Positions 45,736 to 55,517 of a stretch of DNA of 64,000 nucleotides are shown piece after piece. Both the position numbers and the translations under genes were made by a program. Where the stretch lies: the NCBI RefSeq assembly GCF_002813455.1, contig NZ_PHHE01000001.1, forward strand, positions 4,212,001 through 4,276,000, given 5' to 3'. The notes beneath the pieces were generated by a model. It was not told where the DNA came from, did no database searches, and saw nothing but the letters and a program-made list of their open reading frames with translations. Origin of the DNA: Pseudomonas baetica. Its GTDB lineage: Bacteria; Pseudomonadota; Gammaproteobacteria; Pseudomonadales; Pseudomonadaceae. Every line of letters starts with the position of its first letter. Within the stretch, counting starts at the first letter, position 1.

Positions 45736-47256
45736 TTAGAAGAAGCCCAACGGATTGATGTCGTAGCTCACCAGCAGGTTTTTGGTCTGCTGATAGTGAT
45801 CGAGCATCATCTTGTGGGTTTCACGGCCGACACCGGACTTCTTGTAACCGCCAAACGCGGCATGCGCCGGGTACAGGTGGTAGCAGTTGGTCCACACGCG
45901 ACCGGCCTTGATCGCCCGGCCCATGCGGTAGGCGCGGTTGATGTCGCGGGTCCACAAGCCGGCGCCGAGGCCGAACTCGGTGTCGTTGGCGATGGCCAGC
46001 GCTTCGGCTTCGTCCTTGAAGGTGGTGATGCTGACCACCGGGCCAAAGATTTCTTCCTGGAACACACGCATTTTGTTGGTGCCCTTGAGCAGGGTCGGCT
46101 GGATGTAATAGCCAGTCGACAGATTGCCCTCGAGTTTTTCCACCTTGCCGCCCGTCAGCAGTTCGGCGCCTTCGCCCTTGGCGATTTCCAGGTACGACAG
46201 GATCTTGTCGAATTGTTGCTCGGACGCCTGGGCGCCAACCATGGTGTCGGTGTCCAGCGGATCGCCACGTTTGATCTGCAGGACTTTCTTCATGACCACG
46301 GCCATGAACTCGTCGTAGATCGATTCCTGTACCAGCGCGCGGGAAGGGCAGGTGCAGACTTCGCCCTGGTTGAAGAACGCCAGCACCAGGCCTTCGGCGG
46401 CTTTCTCAATGAAGGTCGGCTCGGCCTGCATGATGTCTTCGAAGAAGATGTTCGGCGATTTGCCGCCCAGTTCCACGGTGGACGGAATGATGTTCTCGGC
46501 GGCGCATTTCATGATGTGCGAGCCAACCGGGGTCGAGCCGGTAAAGGCAATCTTGGCGATGCGTTTGCTGGTGGCCAACGCTTCGCCGGCCTCTTTGCCA
46601 AAGCCCTGAACAACGTTCAGCACGCCCGGCGGCAACAGGTCGCCGATCAGCTCGACCAGCACGGAAATACCCAGCGGAGTCTGCTCGGCAGGCTTGAGCA
46701 CCACGCAGTTACCCGCGGCCAGGGCTGGCGCCAGTTTCCACGCGGCCATCAGGATCGGGAAGTTCCACGGGATGATCTGACCGACCACACCCAGTGGTTC
46801 GTGAATGTGATAAGCCACGGTGTTGCCGTCGATTTCGGCAGCGCTGCCTTCCTGGGCACGGATGCAACCGGCGTAGTAGCGGAAATGGTCGGCGGCGAGC
46901 GGGATGTCGGCGTTGAGGGTTTCGCGGATGGCTTTGCCGTTGTCCCAGGTTTCGGTGATCGCCAGCAGTTCGAGGTTGGCTTCGATGCGGTCGGCGATTT
47001 TCAACAGGATCAGCGAGCGCGCCTGCACCGAGGTTGCGCCCCACGCATCGGCAGCGGCGTGGGCTGCGTCCAGTGCCTTGTCGATGTCTTCGGCAGTGGA
47101 GCGCGGGAATTCGGCAATTGGCTGGCCGTTGACCGGCGAAGTATTGGTGAAGTACTGACCTTTGACAGGCGCGACGAACTCGCCGCCGATGTAGTTACCG
47201 TACTTGCTCTTGAACGAGACTTTGGCGCCTTCAGTACCGGGGTGAGCGTAACGCAT
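45736..47256 (-). CDS. exaC: Aldehyde dehydrogenase (acetaldehyde, ExaC type)
   Basis: 506 residues, full length. FTGSTPVG is the NAD-binding turn, [12 protein letters not shown] has the general-base Glu, and [12 protein letters not shown] the catalytic Cys. It oxidises acetaldehyde from EutBC to acetate, joining ethanolamine catabolism to central metabolism. The first gene after the sigma-54 promoter at 47322. In P. aeruginosa its homologue is in the EatR regulon (from memory). Confidence 0.96.
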   Translation of the reverse strand: MRYAHPGTEGAKVSFKSKYGNYIGGEFVAPVKGQYFTNTSPVNGQPIAEFPRSTAEDIDKALDAAHAAADAWGATSVQARSLILLKIADRIEANLELLAITETWDNGKAIRETLNADIPLAADHFRYYAGCIRAQEGSAAEIDGNTVAYHIHEPLGVVGQIIPWNFPILMAAWKLAPALAAGNCVVLKPAEQTPLGISVLVELIGDLLPPGVLNVVQGFGKEAGEALATSKRIAKIAFTGSTPVGSHIMKCAAENIIPSTVELGGKSPNIFFEDIMQAEPTFIEKAAEGLVLAFFNQGEVCTCPSRALVQESIYDEFMAVVMKKVLQIKRGDPLDTDTMVGAQASEQQFDKILSYLEIAKGEGAELLTGGKVEKLEGNLSTGYYIQPTLLKGTNKMRVFQEEIFGPVVSITTFKDEAEALAIANDTEFGLGAGLWTRDINRAYRMGRAIKAGRVWTNCYHLYPAHAAFGGYKKSGVGRETHKMMLDHYQQTKNLLVSYDINPLGFF

Positions 47257-47321
47257 GATGATGTTCTCCTTGGCTTTGTACTTATTAGAGAAACGCGCAA
47301 GTGCGCTTGCTATAAGCGTAG

Positions 47322-47337
47322 AGCAAGGGTCGGGCCA
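47322..47337 (-). promoter_or_regulatory. Sigma-54 (-24/-12) promoter for exaC-eat-eutBC
   Basis: On the minus strand TGGCCCGACCCTTGCT matches TGGCAC-N5-TTGCW with one change, and the GG-GC spacing is the required 10 bases. The transcript would start near 47310, 54 bp before the exaC ATG. EatR, a sigma-54 activator, is encoded divergently. Confidence 0.8.
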
Positions 47338-47398
47338 CTGCCGTGCAGGTCAGGTAAATCAAGGCCTTGCGCGGTTTTTGTCGGACGGGCGGATTGCC

Positions 47399-47460
47399 AC
47401 TGTGACGGTTTCGGTACAGATCGGGTGACAGTTTGTACCGTTTTTGGCACAGCCTGTGAC
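47399..47460. promoter_or_regulatory. Candidate EatR enhancer sites
   Basis: An inverted repeat CGGTACA (47412-47418) and TGTACCG (47434-47440), 15 bases apart, is flanked by TGTGACGG at 47401 and TGTGACCG at 47455. The cluster lies about 75-105 bp upstream of the -24 box, the normal range for an enhancer-binding activator. No EatR consensus is known to me. Confidence 0.5.
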
Positions 47461-47558
47461 CGGGCAGTCTGGCCAGCATTGCAATGCGCCGGTGGCTGGA
47501 GGATGCTGGGCGTCACCTCAAGCATTGGGCCGACGAGCCTCGGGGAGAACAATAAGAA

Positions 47559-49463
47559 ATGCACGACAACCATTTGAATCGCCATGCCCAACAGGTTCTC
47601 ACCGCCACCCAAGGCAAACCGCACCTGCACGGGCCCGGAGCCGATCCGTCGATTGCCCGCTCGTGGCTGCGCTGCCTTGAGGACTATCACCTCGACCCCG
47701 CGCTGAGCATGGCGCCTACCGTGCTCGAACACGGGCGCGTGCTCGAAAGCCGCGAACGTCTGCAGCAGGTGTTGCAGATCGCCGGCAATGAAATGAGCAG
47801 CCTGCATCAACAACTCTCCGGCGCTGGTCATGCGGTGCTGCTGACCGACGCGCGCGGGGTGATCCTCAACTGCGTCACCGCGCCTGCCGAACGCAAGATT
47901 TTCGAACGCGCCGGCCTCTGGCTCGGCGCCGACTGGAGCGAAGCCTGTGAAGGCACCAATGGCATCGGCACCTGTCTGGTCGAGCGTCAGGCACTGACTA
48001 TTCACCAGGACGAACACTTTCGCGGACGCCACACCGGCCTGACGTGTTCGGCGAGCCCGGTGTTTGACCCCCATGGCGAACTGCTGGCCGTGCTCGATGT
48101 GTCCTCGGCGCGCCACGACGTCTCGCGCCAGAGCCAGTTCCACACCATGGCGCTGGTCAATCTGTCGGCGAAGATGATCGAGAGCTGCTACTTCCTGCGC
48201 TGTTTCGATAACCAATGGCTGCTGCGTTTCCACTTGCAGGCCGAGTCCGTCGGCCTGTTCAGCGAAGGGCTGCTGGCGTTCGACGGGGAAGGGCGGATCA
48301 GTGCGGTCAACCAGAGTGCGCTGAACCTGCTCGGGCATATTCGCGGTGGCTTGCTCGGCAAACCGGTGGAGGCGTTTTTCGATTGCTCCCTCGATGAATT
48401 GCTTGGCCGGGCGAGCGCCAATGCCAGCGCCAGTTGGCCGTTGCGCACCCGCGATGGCCGGCATCTGTTTGCCGTGTTGCGCGGCGAATCGCGTAAGCCG
48501 ACGCCGATCATGCCGACGCCGGTTGTGGCCCAGACTCCGCGCTTGTCGGGTATCTGCCTCGGCGATGCGGCGTTGCAAGCAGACTTCCGCAAAGCCCTGC
48601 GCGTCTTCGAGCGTGATGTGCCGTTGTTGATCAATGGCGAAACCGGCTCTGGCAAAGAGGCCTTCGCCAAAGCAGTGCATCAGGCCAGTCAGCGCTCGCG
48701 CAAGGCGTTTGTCGCGCTCAACTGTGCGGCGATTCCCGAGAGCCTGATCGAGAGCGAGCTGTTCGGCTATCGCGGCGGTAGCTTCACCGGCGCACGCAAG
48801 GACGGCATGCGTGGCAAGTTGCAGCAGGCCGATGGCGGTACGTTGTTCCTCGATGAAATCGGCGACATGCCGCTGGCCTTGCAGACACGTTTGCTGCGGG
48901 TGCTGGAAGATCGGCAAGTGGTGCCGATCGGCGGCGAGCCGGAAGCGGTCAACGTGCGGATCATCAGCGCGACCCACCGCAATCTGCTGGAACGGGTTGC
49001 GGACGGCAGCTTCCGTGAGGATCTGTATTACCGACTCAACGGGCTGGAGGTGGCGTTGCCGGCGTTGCGCGAGCGCAGTGACAAATCGCAACTGTTGGAC
49101 TTCCTGCTGGCCGAGGAGGCGCGCGGGGAAACGATCCTGATTGAAGAGCCGGCGCGGCAGGCGTTGCTGGCGTTCAACTGGCCGGGCAATGTGCGGCAGT
49201 TGCGCAACGTACTGCGTACGTTGGCGGCGTTGTGTGATGAGGGAAGGATCGGGCCGGAGGATTTGCCGGTAATGATTCGCCAGGCGCGGCCACAGGTGTT
49301 GGAGGTTTGCTCATCCGAACATCCGCTGGAGGATGCCGAGCGGTTGGCGTTGCTGAATGCCCTGGAACAGCAACGCTGGCATATGACGCAGACGGCGCAG
49401 CAGCTTGGGGTCAGTCGCAATACCCTCTATAGAAAGCTGCGTAAACACGGGATTGCCCGCTAA
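47559..49463 (+). CDS. eatR: Sigma-54-dependent activator EatR (AcoR family)
   Basis: 634 residues; ATG at 47559 after GGGGAGAACAATAAGAA. An N-terminal GAF-type sensor (about 60-180), a PAS-like linker, then an AAA+ domain with Walker A NGETGSGKE, the sigma-54 contact loop GSFTGA (a variant of GAFTGA) and Walker B GGTLFLDEIGDM. The C-terminal Fis helix is VSRNTLYRKLRK. It activates the exaC-eat-eutBC promoter in response to ethanolamine in P. aeruginosa (published; from memory). It is divergent from exaC. Confidence 0.93.
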   Translation: MHDNHLNRHAQQVLTATQGKPHLHGPGADPSIARSWLRCLEDYHLDPALSMAPTVLEHGRVLESRERLQQVLQIAGNEMSSLHQQLSGAGHAVLLTDARGVILNCVTAPAERKIFERAGLWLGADWSEACEGTNGIGTCLVERQALTIHQDEHFRGRHTGLTCSASPVFDPHGELLAVLDVSSARHDVSRQSQFHTMALVNLSAKMIESCYFLRCFDNQWLLRFHLQAESVGLFSEGLLAFDGEGRISAVNQSALNLLGHIRGGLLGKPVEAFFDCSLDELLGRASANASASWPLRTRDGRHLFAVLRGESRKPTPIMPTPVVAQTPRLSGICLGDAALQADFRKALRVFERDVPLLINGETGSGKEAFAKAVHQASQRSRKAFVALNCAAIPESLIESELFGYRGGSFTGARKDGMRGKLQQADGGTLFLDEIGDMPLALQTRLLRVLEDRQVVPIGGEPEAVNVRIISATHRNLLERVADGSFREDLYYRLNGLEVALPALRERSDKSQLLDFLLAEEARGETILIEEPARQALLAFNWPGNVRQLRNVLRTLAALCDEGRIGPEDLPVMIRQARPQVLEVCSSEHPLEDAERLALLNALEQQRWHMTQTAQQLGVSRNTLYRKLRKHGIAR

Positions 49464-49477
49464 ACCGCGCCGCACCG

Positions 49478-49542
49478 TTCGCGAGCAGGCTCGCTCCCAC
49501 AGGGTTAGCGCCAACCTTGTGGGAGCGAGCCTGCTCGCGAAG
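49478..49542. repeat. REP pair (family A) after eatR
   Basis: Inverted family-A copies with a 17-base centre, 15 bp past the eatR stop and 79 bp before mpl. Confidence 0.9.
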
Positions 49543-49620
49543 GCGTCGGCAAAGGCGAAACACAAGGTGCGAATTCCCCCTCCCTACGCTAACCTGCGGC
49601 CATGTTTTACGAGGTCGACT

Positions 49621-50970
49621 ATGCACATTCATATTCTGGGTATCTGCGGGACTTTCATGGGCTCGATGGCGGTTCTGGCCAAAGAGCTGGGCCATCACGT
49701 CACCGGTTCCGACGCCAACGTCTATCCGCCGATGAGCACGCAGCTTGAAGCCCAGGGCATTCAACTGACTCAAGGCTACGACCCGGCCCAACTCGATCCG
49801 GCGCCGGATCTGGTGGTGATCGGCAACGCCATGTCCCGCGGCAACCCGGCGGTGGAATATGTGCTGAACAAAGGCCTGCCATACGTTTCCGGCCCGCAGT
49901 GGCTGGCTGATCACGTGTTGCAAGGTCGTTGGGTGCTGGCGGTTGCCGGTACTCACGGCAAAACCACCACCAGCAGCATGCTCGCCTGGGTACTGGAACA
50001 TGCCGGCATGAGCCCGGGGTTCCTGATCGGCGGTGTGCCGCAGAACTTCTCGGTGTCGGCCCGTCTGGGCGGCACGCCGTTCTTCGTGATCGAGGCTGAC
50101 GAATACGACAGCGCGTTCTTCGACAAACGCTCGAAGTTCGTTCACTACCGTCCACGCACTGCGATCCTCAACAACCTTGAGTTCGATCACGCGGATATTT
50201 TCCCCGATCTGCCGGCGATCGAGCGGCAATTCCATCACTTGGTGCGTACGATTCCGAGTGAAGGCCTGGTGATCCATCCGACCACCGAGCCTGCGTTGCA
50301 GCGTGTGATCGAAATGGGTTGTTGGACCCCAGTGCAGACTACCGGTGTCGGCGGTCAGTGGCAGGTCAAGTTGCTCAGCGAAGACGGCTCGGCCTTCGAA
50401 GTGATGTTCGAAGGCGTGTCCCAGGGCACGGTCGAGTGGGAGCTGACCGGTCAGCACAACGTCGCCAACGCCCTGGCCGCGCTGGCGGCAGCGCGTCACG
50501 TCGGTGTGGTGCCGTCGATGGGCATTGCCGGGTTGAGCGCGTTCAAGAACGTCAAACGTCGCATGGAGAAGGTCGCCGAAGTGCGTGGCATCACCATTTA
50601 CGACGACTTCGCCCACCATCCGACCGCAATTGCCACCACCCTCGACGGTCTGCGCAAACGCATCGGCGACGCTCCGCTGATCGCGATCATCGAACCGCGC
50701 TCCAATTCGATGAAGCTCGGCGCGCATCGCGACGGTTTGCCGGACAGCGTGGGCGATGCCGATCAGGTGATCTGGTACGCCCCGGCCAACCTCGGCTGGG
50801 ATCTGGCCGCCACCGCAGCGCTGTGCAAAGTGCCGTCGATTGTCAGTGATTCGCTGGAAGGCATCATCGAGCGCGTGAAGAGCCAGGCGCAGCCCGGCAC
50901 CCACGTGGTGATCATGAGCAACGGCGGCTTCGGCGGCCTGCACGGCAAACTCGCCGAGGCGCTGCAATGA
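49621..50970 (+). CDS. mpl: UDP-MurNAc:L-Ala-gamma-D-Glu-mDAP ligase
   Basis: 449 residues from the ATG at 49621 ([20 protein letters not shown]). The P-loop is [12 protein letters not shown] and later pieces are [16 protein letters not shown] and [15 protein letters not shown]. Mpl reattaches recycled murein tripeptide to UDP-MurNAc, so the cell reuses peptidoglycan fragments. It overlaps ubiX as ATGA. Confidence 0.97.
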   Translation: MHIHILGICGTFMGSMAVLAKELGHHVTGSDANVYPPMSTQLEAQGIQLTQGYDPAQLDPAPDLVVIGNAMSRGNPAVEYVLNKGLPYVSGPQWLADHVLQGRWVLAVAGTHGKTTTSSMLAWVLEHAGMSPGFLIGGVPQNFSVSARLGGTPFFVIEADEYDSAFFDKRSKFVHYRPRTAILNNLEFDHADIFPDLPAIERQFHHLVRTIPSEGLVIHPTTEPALQRVIEMGCWTPVQTTGVGGQWQVKLLSEDGSAFEVMFEGVSQGTVEWELTGQHNVANALAALAAARHVGVVPSMGIAGLSAFKNVKRRMEKVAEVRGITIYDDFAHHPTAIATTLDGLRKRIGDAPLIAIIEPRSNSMKLGAHRDGLPDSVGDADQVIWYAPANLGWDLAATAALCKVPSIVSDSLEGIIERVKSQAQPGTHVVIMSNGGFGGLHGKLAEALQ

Positions 50971-51614
50971 ACGCTTTTTCGCAGAACGGCGGCCCGGAAC
51001 GCATCACGCTGGCGATGACCGGTGCGTCCGGCGCGCAGTACGGTTTGCGCCTGCTCGATTGTCTGGTGCGTGAAGATCGCGAAGTACACTTCCTGATCTC
51101 CAAGTCGGCGCAACTGGTGATGGCCACCGAAACCGACGTGACGCTGCCGCCCAAGCCGCAGACGATGCAGGCGTTCCTCACCGAATACACCGGGGCCGCC
51201 GCCGGGCAGATCCGCGTGTACGGCAAGGAAGACTGGATGTCGCCGGTGGCTTCCGGCTCCGGTGCTCCGGCGGCGATGGTGGTGGTGCCGTGCTCGACCG
51301 GCACGCTGTCGGCGATTGCCACCGGTGCCTGCAACAACCTGATCGAACGTGCCGCCGACGTGACATTGAAGGAGCGTCGCCAGTTGATTCTGGTGCCGCG
51401 CGAGGCGCCGTATTCGAGCATTCATCTGGAGCACATGCTCAAGCTGTCGAACATGGGCGTGACCATTCTTCCGGCTTCACCGGGTTTCTATCACCAGCCA
51501 CAGACCATCGATGATCTGATCGATTTCGTCGTGGCGCGGATTCTTAATCTGCTGGGGATTCCTCAGGACATGCTGCCGCGTTGGGGCGAGCATCATCTGA
51601 GCAGCGATGAATAA
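50967..51614 (+). CDS. ubiX: Flavin prenyltransferase UbiX
   Basis: 215 residues. [21 protein letters not shown] at the N-terminus is the FMN-binding start, and PRWGEHH is at the C-terminus. [16 protein letters not shown] and [20 protein letters not shown] complete the FMN/DMAP pocket. It attaches a dimethylallyl group to FMN, giving the cofactor needed by UbiD in ubiquinone synthesis. It overlaps mpl and, by 8 bp, the next gene. Confidence 0.96.
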   Translation: MNAFSQNGGPERITLAMTGASGAQYGLRLLDCLVREDREVHFLISKSAQLVMATETDVTLPPKPQTMQAFLTEYTGAAAGQIRVYGKEDWMSPVASGSGAPAAMVVVPCSTGTLSAIATGACNNLIERAADVTLKERRQLILVPREAPYSSIHLEHMLKLSNMGVTILPASPGFYHQPQTIDDLIDFVVARILNLLGIPQDMLPRWGEHHLSSDE

Positions 51615-51891
51615 GCTGCTGGTGATTTGCCTGGCGCTGCAACTGAGCGGCTGCGCCACCGTGAGCACGCTCGATGCGGCCAAGCCGGGGGCGCCAGTGG
51701 TGTATTCGGGGACGCGGCTGGATTTGTATGCATTGAATGGCGGGTGCTGCGCGATGGATCGGTTTGGCGCTGAGGCGCCGAGCTATCCGGGTGTGGATCT
51801 GCCGGCGAGTGCGTTGTTGGATACGCTGCTGTTGCCGTTGTCTTTGCTGACGGTGCTTGGCGTAGGTTTTCAGGCGACCGGCGGATTGTAG
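51607..51891 (+). CDS. YceK/YidQ family lipoprotein
   Basis: 94 residues. A lipobox LSGC with Cys at 16, followed by [16 protein letters not shown] and a C-terminal hydrophobic stretch ([17 protein letters not shown]), which is the YceK/YidQ (DUF1375) pattern. It is likely an outer-membrane-linked lipoprotein; function unknown. It overlaps ubiX by 8 bp and shares its transcript. Confidence 0.88.
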   Translation: MNKLLVICLALQLSGCATVSTLDAAKPGAPVVYSGTRLDLYALNGGCCAMDRFGAEAPSYPGVDLPASALLDTLLLPLSLLTVLGVGFQATGGL

Positions 51892-51909
51892 GGGAGTGCT
51901 GCGCACTCC

Positions 51910-51977
51910 ATTCGCGAGCAGGCTCGCTCCCACAGGGGGACGCGGTGCAATGGTGGGAGCGAGCCTGCTCGCGAAAG
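51910..51977. repeat. REP pair (family A), convergent intergenic
   Basis: Inverted family-A copies between the lipoprotein stop and the convergent NAD(P)-binding gene. Confidence 0.9.
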
Positions 51978-51998
51978 CTTTCTTCCTGACGCGATAGA

Positions 51999-52640
51999 TT
52001 ATTTACCGAGCTTCCTCAGCTCATCCGACTCGATCACCCGCACCCCATCCTGTTCTTCCAGCGCCAGCCGCCACATCGCCCGGGCCAGTTGGCAGGCCTC
52101 GATCCCGCGATACTTACCGGGAATCAATTTTGAAAACGGCGCGGCCAGTTGCTCGCCCAGACGTGGCTCGGTCCGTTCCCCAAGCAACAGCGACGGCCGG
52201 CAAATGGTCAGTTGCGGCCAGTCTTGCGCGCGCAATGCCTGTTCCATTTCTCCTTTGACCCGGTTGTAGAAAATCGACGACTTCGGATCGGCGCCCAGCG
52301 CACTGATCACAATCAGATGCCGCGCGCCCATCTCCCGCGCGCGTTTGGCAAACGCCACCACCATGTCCAGATCCACCGCGCGAAACGCCGCTTCCGAGCC
52401 GGCCTGTTTGATCGTCGTGCCGAGGCAGCAATAGGCGATGTCGACGCGACCGCTGAGCTGCGGCAGAAACGCCTGTGGATCGCCGACCGGATTTTCCAGA
52501 TGCGGATGCTCGGCCAATGGCCGACGTGAAGGGGCGAGCACGCGGGTAATCGTTGGCTCGTTGAGCAAGCGGTCGAGTAGATGTTCACCGGTCAAACCGG
52601 TGGCTCCGGCAAGCAATACGTGCTGAGGCGTCAAGTACAT
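51999..52640 (-). CDS. NAD(P)-binding atypical SDR protein
   Basis: 213 residues. [19 protein letters not shown] at the N-terminus is a Rossmann GxxGxxG dinucleotide site, and AYCCLGTT follows. There is no YxxxK catalytic pair in the classical place, so it is an atypical SDR, close to TMEM/HTATIP2-like or oxidoreductase-like proteins. The reaction is unknown. Cytoplasmic. Next gene upstream is the MORN lipoprotein, 27 bp away on the same strand. Confidence 0.85.
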   Translation of the reverse strand: MYLTPQHVLLAGATGLTGEHLLDRLLNEPTITRVLAPSRRPLAEHPHLENPVGDPQAFLPQLSGRVDIAYCCLGTTIKQAGSEAAFRAVDLDMVVAFAKRAREMGARHLIVISALGADPKSSIFYNRVKGEMEQALRAQDWPQLTICRPSLLLGERTEPRLGEQLAAPFSKLIPGKYRGIEACQLARAMWRLALEEQDGVRVIESDELRKLGK

Positions 52641-52667
52641 AGTGTCTCTCCCTTGATACTGTTCAGC

Positions 52668-54395
52668 TTAGTTGCTCTTTATCGCTCCGTCGTTCAACGC
52701 AGCGCTTTGCAAAGCTTTTCGCGCTTGCTGTTTACGCAGCAGTTGCCAGTGCGACAGCACGGTTTTCGGCGCCCAGATCTGCGGTTCCGAAGCTTCGAAG
52801 TTATCCGCCAGTTCGCGCTCGGCAACGGTGGCCCTGGCCCGTTTGAAAGCTTGCTCCAGATCGTCGGTCTGGTTCAGCGCCTGGGCGAACAGCGCATCGC
52901 CGAAGTAGGTGAAGTTGGCTTCTTCCGAGCAGCCGAACGATACGCGATCAGCGCGTGAAGCCGTCATGATCAGGGTGCGTTCGTCTTTCAGTGCCGGAAT
53001 GAAACCGCCGGAATAACACGACGAAATCACGATGATTTTGTCGCGATTCTTCAGCGGTGCCAGCACGGCGGCGAGTTCGTCGGCGGGCAGGTCGGCCAAC
53101 TCCATGCGCGGTTGGTCGAGTACCAGTTCATGTTCGGCGGTGCCGTGGCTGGTCAGGTAGATGAACAGCAAGTCTTCCGGGCCGCTGCGTTCGGCGAGGG
53201 TTTGCGCGGCGCGGCGCAGGTTTTCGCGGGTGGCCATCGGCCGGTCGCCGAGGTGGTCGCGGTGGTTGACCAGACGGATCTGGCCATAGGCGCCGAAGCG
53301 CGTGTTGAGCATGTTGGCGACATAGTCCGACTCGCGCAGGAACACGCTCTGCTTGCCGTCGCCGCCGAGGGTCAGGGTGTACAGCTCAATGGCCGGGGTC
53401 GAAGCCGGGATCGCGGCCAGCGCATCGTCGAGCAGGCGGCCCTGCGCGAGCAAGCCGAGTTCGAGGGTGTCGGGCAGCAACTTGCCGTCGGCATCGCGCA
53501 CGCGCTGGCCGTTGATCCAGGTGCCACTCATTACCGTGCCATCGGTCAGCACCAGGGTGCCGCGTCCGGCGTAACTGTCGCTGTCGAAACCACCGATGTA
53601 GAAGCTGCCGTCAGCCAGGTTCAAGCGGCCCTGACCGCTGAAGCGCCAGTCGCTGAAAGAACCGACGTAGTGGCTGCCATCCGCGCCGATCAATTCGCCT
53701 TTGCCGGTCAGTGCGCCTTCTTTGAACTGGCCGAGCCAGACGTCGCCGTCAGCGTTTTCGTAGCGGCCCTTGCCGTGCAATTGGTTGTTCTTGAAACCGC
53801 CGACATAGATGTCGCCATCGGCGCTGTTGAAGGTGCCGTTGCCTTCCAGTTGACCGTTGACGAAATGGCCGGTGAACGAGTTGCCGCTGGAGTCGCCGCG
53901 CTGGCCTTCGCCATTCGGTTTGCCGTGGGCGAACTGGCCCTGATAGGAGCTGCCGTCATCCATTTCCAGACGGCCGAGCCCGGAATATTGATCCGCCTTG
54001 AATTCGCCACGGTAGGTCATGGCGTTTTCTTTCAGAGTGCCTTCGCCATCACGCCGGCCTTGTTTGAAGCCGCCGGTGTAACTGCTCGCATTGGTGGTCA
54101 GGCTGCCCTGACCGTCGAACAGCCCCTGCTGGAACTGGCCACGATAAACCTCGCCGTTGCTGCCGTGCCATTCGCCCTGACCGTGCCATTGCCCCTTGTC
54201 GAACTGCCCGGCGTACCAGCTGCCGTTGGGGTAGTCGACGCGCCCCTGACCTTGCAGCAAGCCATCGACCAGTTCGCCGCGATAGCGTCCGCCGTCCGGC
54301 AGGCGCGCATCGGGAGGCAACAGCGATTCGCCGTCGCCGCAAGCGGCAAGCAACAGGGTCAAGGCAAGGGGAGCAAGAGTCGCGAGTGAGCGCAT
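52668..54395 (-). CDS. Lipoprotein with MORN repeats and a C13 (legumain-like) peptidase domain
   Basis: 575 residues. Lipobox LAAC puts the acylated Cys at 19. Eleven MORN-type repeats (YxGxF...GxG) span about 37-285, for example RYRGELVDGLLQGQGR and FYIGGFDSDSYAGRGT. The C-terminal part (about 335-545) is a clan CD cysteine peptidase of C13 type with His417 in YLTSHGTAEHE and Cys460 in VISSCYSGGF. A periplasm-facing caspase-like enzyme on a MORN stalk is unusual. Substrate and role are unknown. A homologue occupies this place in P. aeruginosa (from memory). Confidence 0.9.
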   Translation of the reverse strand: MRSLATLAPLALTLLLAACGDGESLLPPDARLPDGGRYRGELVDGLLQGQGRVDYPNGSWYAGQFDKGQWHGQGEWHGSNGEVYRGQFQQGLFDGQGSLTTNASSYTGGFKQGRRDGEGTLKENAMTYRGEFKADQYSGLGRLEMDDGSSYQGQFAHGKPNGEGQRGDSSGNSFTGHFVNGQLEGNGTFNSADGDIYVGGFKNNQLHGKGRYENADGDVWLGQFKEGALTGKGELIGADGSHYVGSFSDWRFSGQGRLNLADGSFYIGGFDSDSYAGRGTLVLTDGTVMSGTWINGQRVRDADGKLLPDTLELGLLAQGRLLDDALAAIPASTPAIELYTLTLGGDGKQSVFLRESDYVANMLNTRFGAYGQIRLVNHRDHLGDRPMATRENLRRAAQTLAERSGPEDLLFIYLTSHGTAEHELVLDQPRMELADLPADELAAVLAPLKNRDKIIVISSCYSGGFIPALKDERTLIMTASRADRVSFGCSEEANFTYFGDALFAQALNQTDDLEQAFKRARATVAERELADNFEASEPQIWAPKTVLSHWQLLRKQQARKALQSAALNDGAIKSN

Positions 54396-54505
54396 AGCGG
54401 GATCCGGGCAATTAGGCGACCGAGTATGCCGCAGCTATGTGACCTTATACAGCCGCTGAAGGGGAGCGGATGCGAAACAGCGTGCGCCGGTTCGCATCCC
54501 GGCGC

Positions 54506-54961
54506 TTAAACGAAGCAGAGCGACAGCGGTTCAGCGATGTAGGCCGGTTTGTCCGAGCCTTCTATCTCAAGTGTCGCGGTGGCCTTGAGCAGCCATTGGC
54601 CTGGTTTTTTCTCGGTCACTTCGCCCAGATCGACCTTCAGGCGGACTTTGGAATTGACCTTCACCGGCTGGATGAAGCGCACGATGTCGAGGCCGTAGTT
54701 GACCACCATCTTCACGCCTTGCGGCAAGATCAGGATGTCTTCCATCAATTTGGGGATCAGCGACAACGACAGGAAACCGTGGGCAATGGTGCTGCCAAAT
54801 GGCGTTTGCGCGGCTTTGACCGGGTCGACGTGAATGAACTGATAATCACCGGTGGCTTCGGCGAACAGGTTGATGCGTTCCTGATCGATGGTGAGCCATT
54901 CGGAACGTCCAAGTTCCTTACCGACATAATCTTTGAGCTCTGCAACTGGAACATAGGGCAT
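54506..54961 (-). CDS. MaoC-type hydratase
   Basis: 151 residues from the ATG at 54961 (MPYVPVAELKDYVGKELG). The hot-dog fold hydratase motif is FAEATGDYQFIHVDPVKA, then TPFGSTIAHGFLSLSL, with Asp and His as expected for R-specific enoyl-CoA hydratases. It probably works on acyl-CoA in fatty-acid or polyester metabolism. Single gene. Confidence 0.93.
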   Translation of the reverse strand: MPYVPVAELKDYVGKELGRSEWLTIDQERINLFAEATGDYQFIHVDPVKAAQTPFGSTIAHGFLSLSLIPKLMEDILILPQGVKMVVNYGLDIVRFIQPVKVNSKVRLKVDLGEVTEKKPGQWLLKATATLEIEGSDKPAYIAEPLSLCFV

Positions 54962-55154
54962 TGAGACTCTCCTTGGGTTCATCGGTTTTATAGTTTTTCA
55001 GGTGGGGGATTTGACCGCCCTGCGAACCACTGTAGATCATCATGGCGATTTGCTCCGGTCAACCGACCATGCTTTTGGCGAATGCCGATCCATAGCGCAG
55101 GCGTGCTTATAATGCCGACGACTTGCAGGGTGAAAAGTAAGACGGAGATGTCGG

Positions 55155-55517
55155 ATGTTGCTACGTGGCCTGACCATGCTGGTGCTGTTTCAATTGCTCG
55201 GCACGGCGCTCAACCATTTGCTGTTACCGGTGCTGCCGGGGCCGATCATCGGCCTGCTGCTGTTGCTGGTATTCCTGATCATTCGCGGTGAAGTCGGCGA
55301 GCCGCTGAACCTGGCGGCCAGTAGCCTGCTGCGTTATCTGCCGCTGTTGCTGGTGCCGCCGGCAGTGGGCGTGATGGTTTATGCCACGGCCATTGCCGCC
55401 GATTTCTGGGCGATTGTCGGCGCTCTGGTGGTGTCGTTGATCCTGTCAATGGCCTTCGCCGGCGTGCTGATGCAGCGCATGGTCATACGTCACGCGCCAC
55501 CGGCGGAGGAATTCTGA
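55155..55517 (+). CDS. cidA: CidA/LrgA family holin-like protein
   Basis: 120 residues with four membrane segments. The family motif GTALNHLLLPVLPGPIIGLLLL lies near the start, and PLLLVPPAVGVMVY follows. CidA/LrgA are small inner-membrane proteins linked to murein hydrolase control and overflow-metabolite export. The stop touches the ATG of lrgB, so the two are a translational pair. Confidence 0.93.
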   Translation: MLLRGLTMLVLFQLLGTALNHLLLPVLPGPIIGLLLLLVFLIIRGEVGEPLNLAASSLLRYLPLLLVPPAVGVMVYATAIAADFWAIVGALVVSLILSMAFAGVLMQRMVIRHAPPAEEF

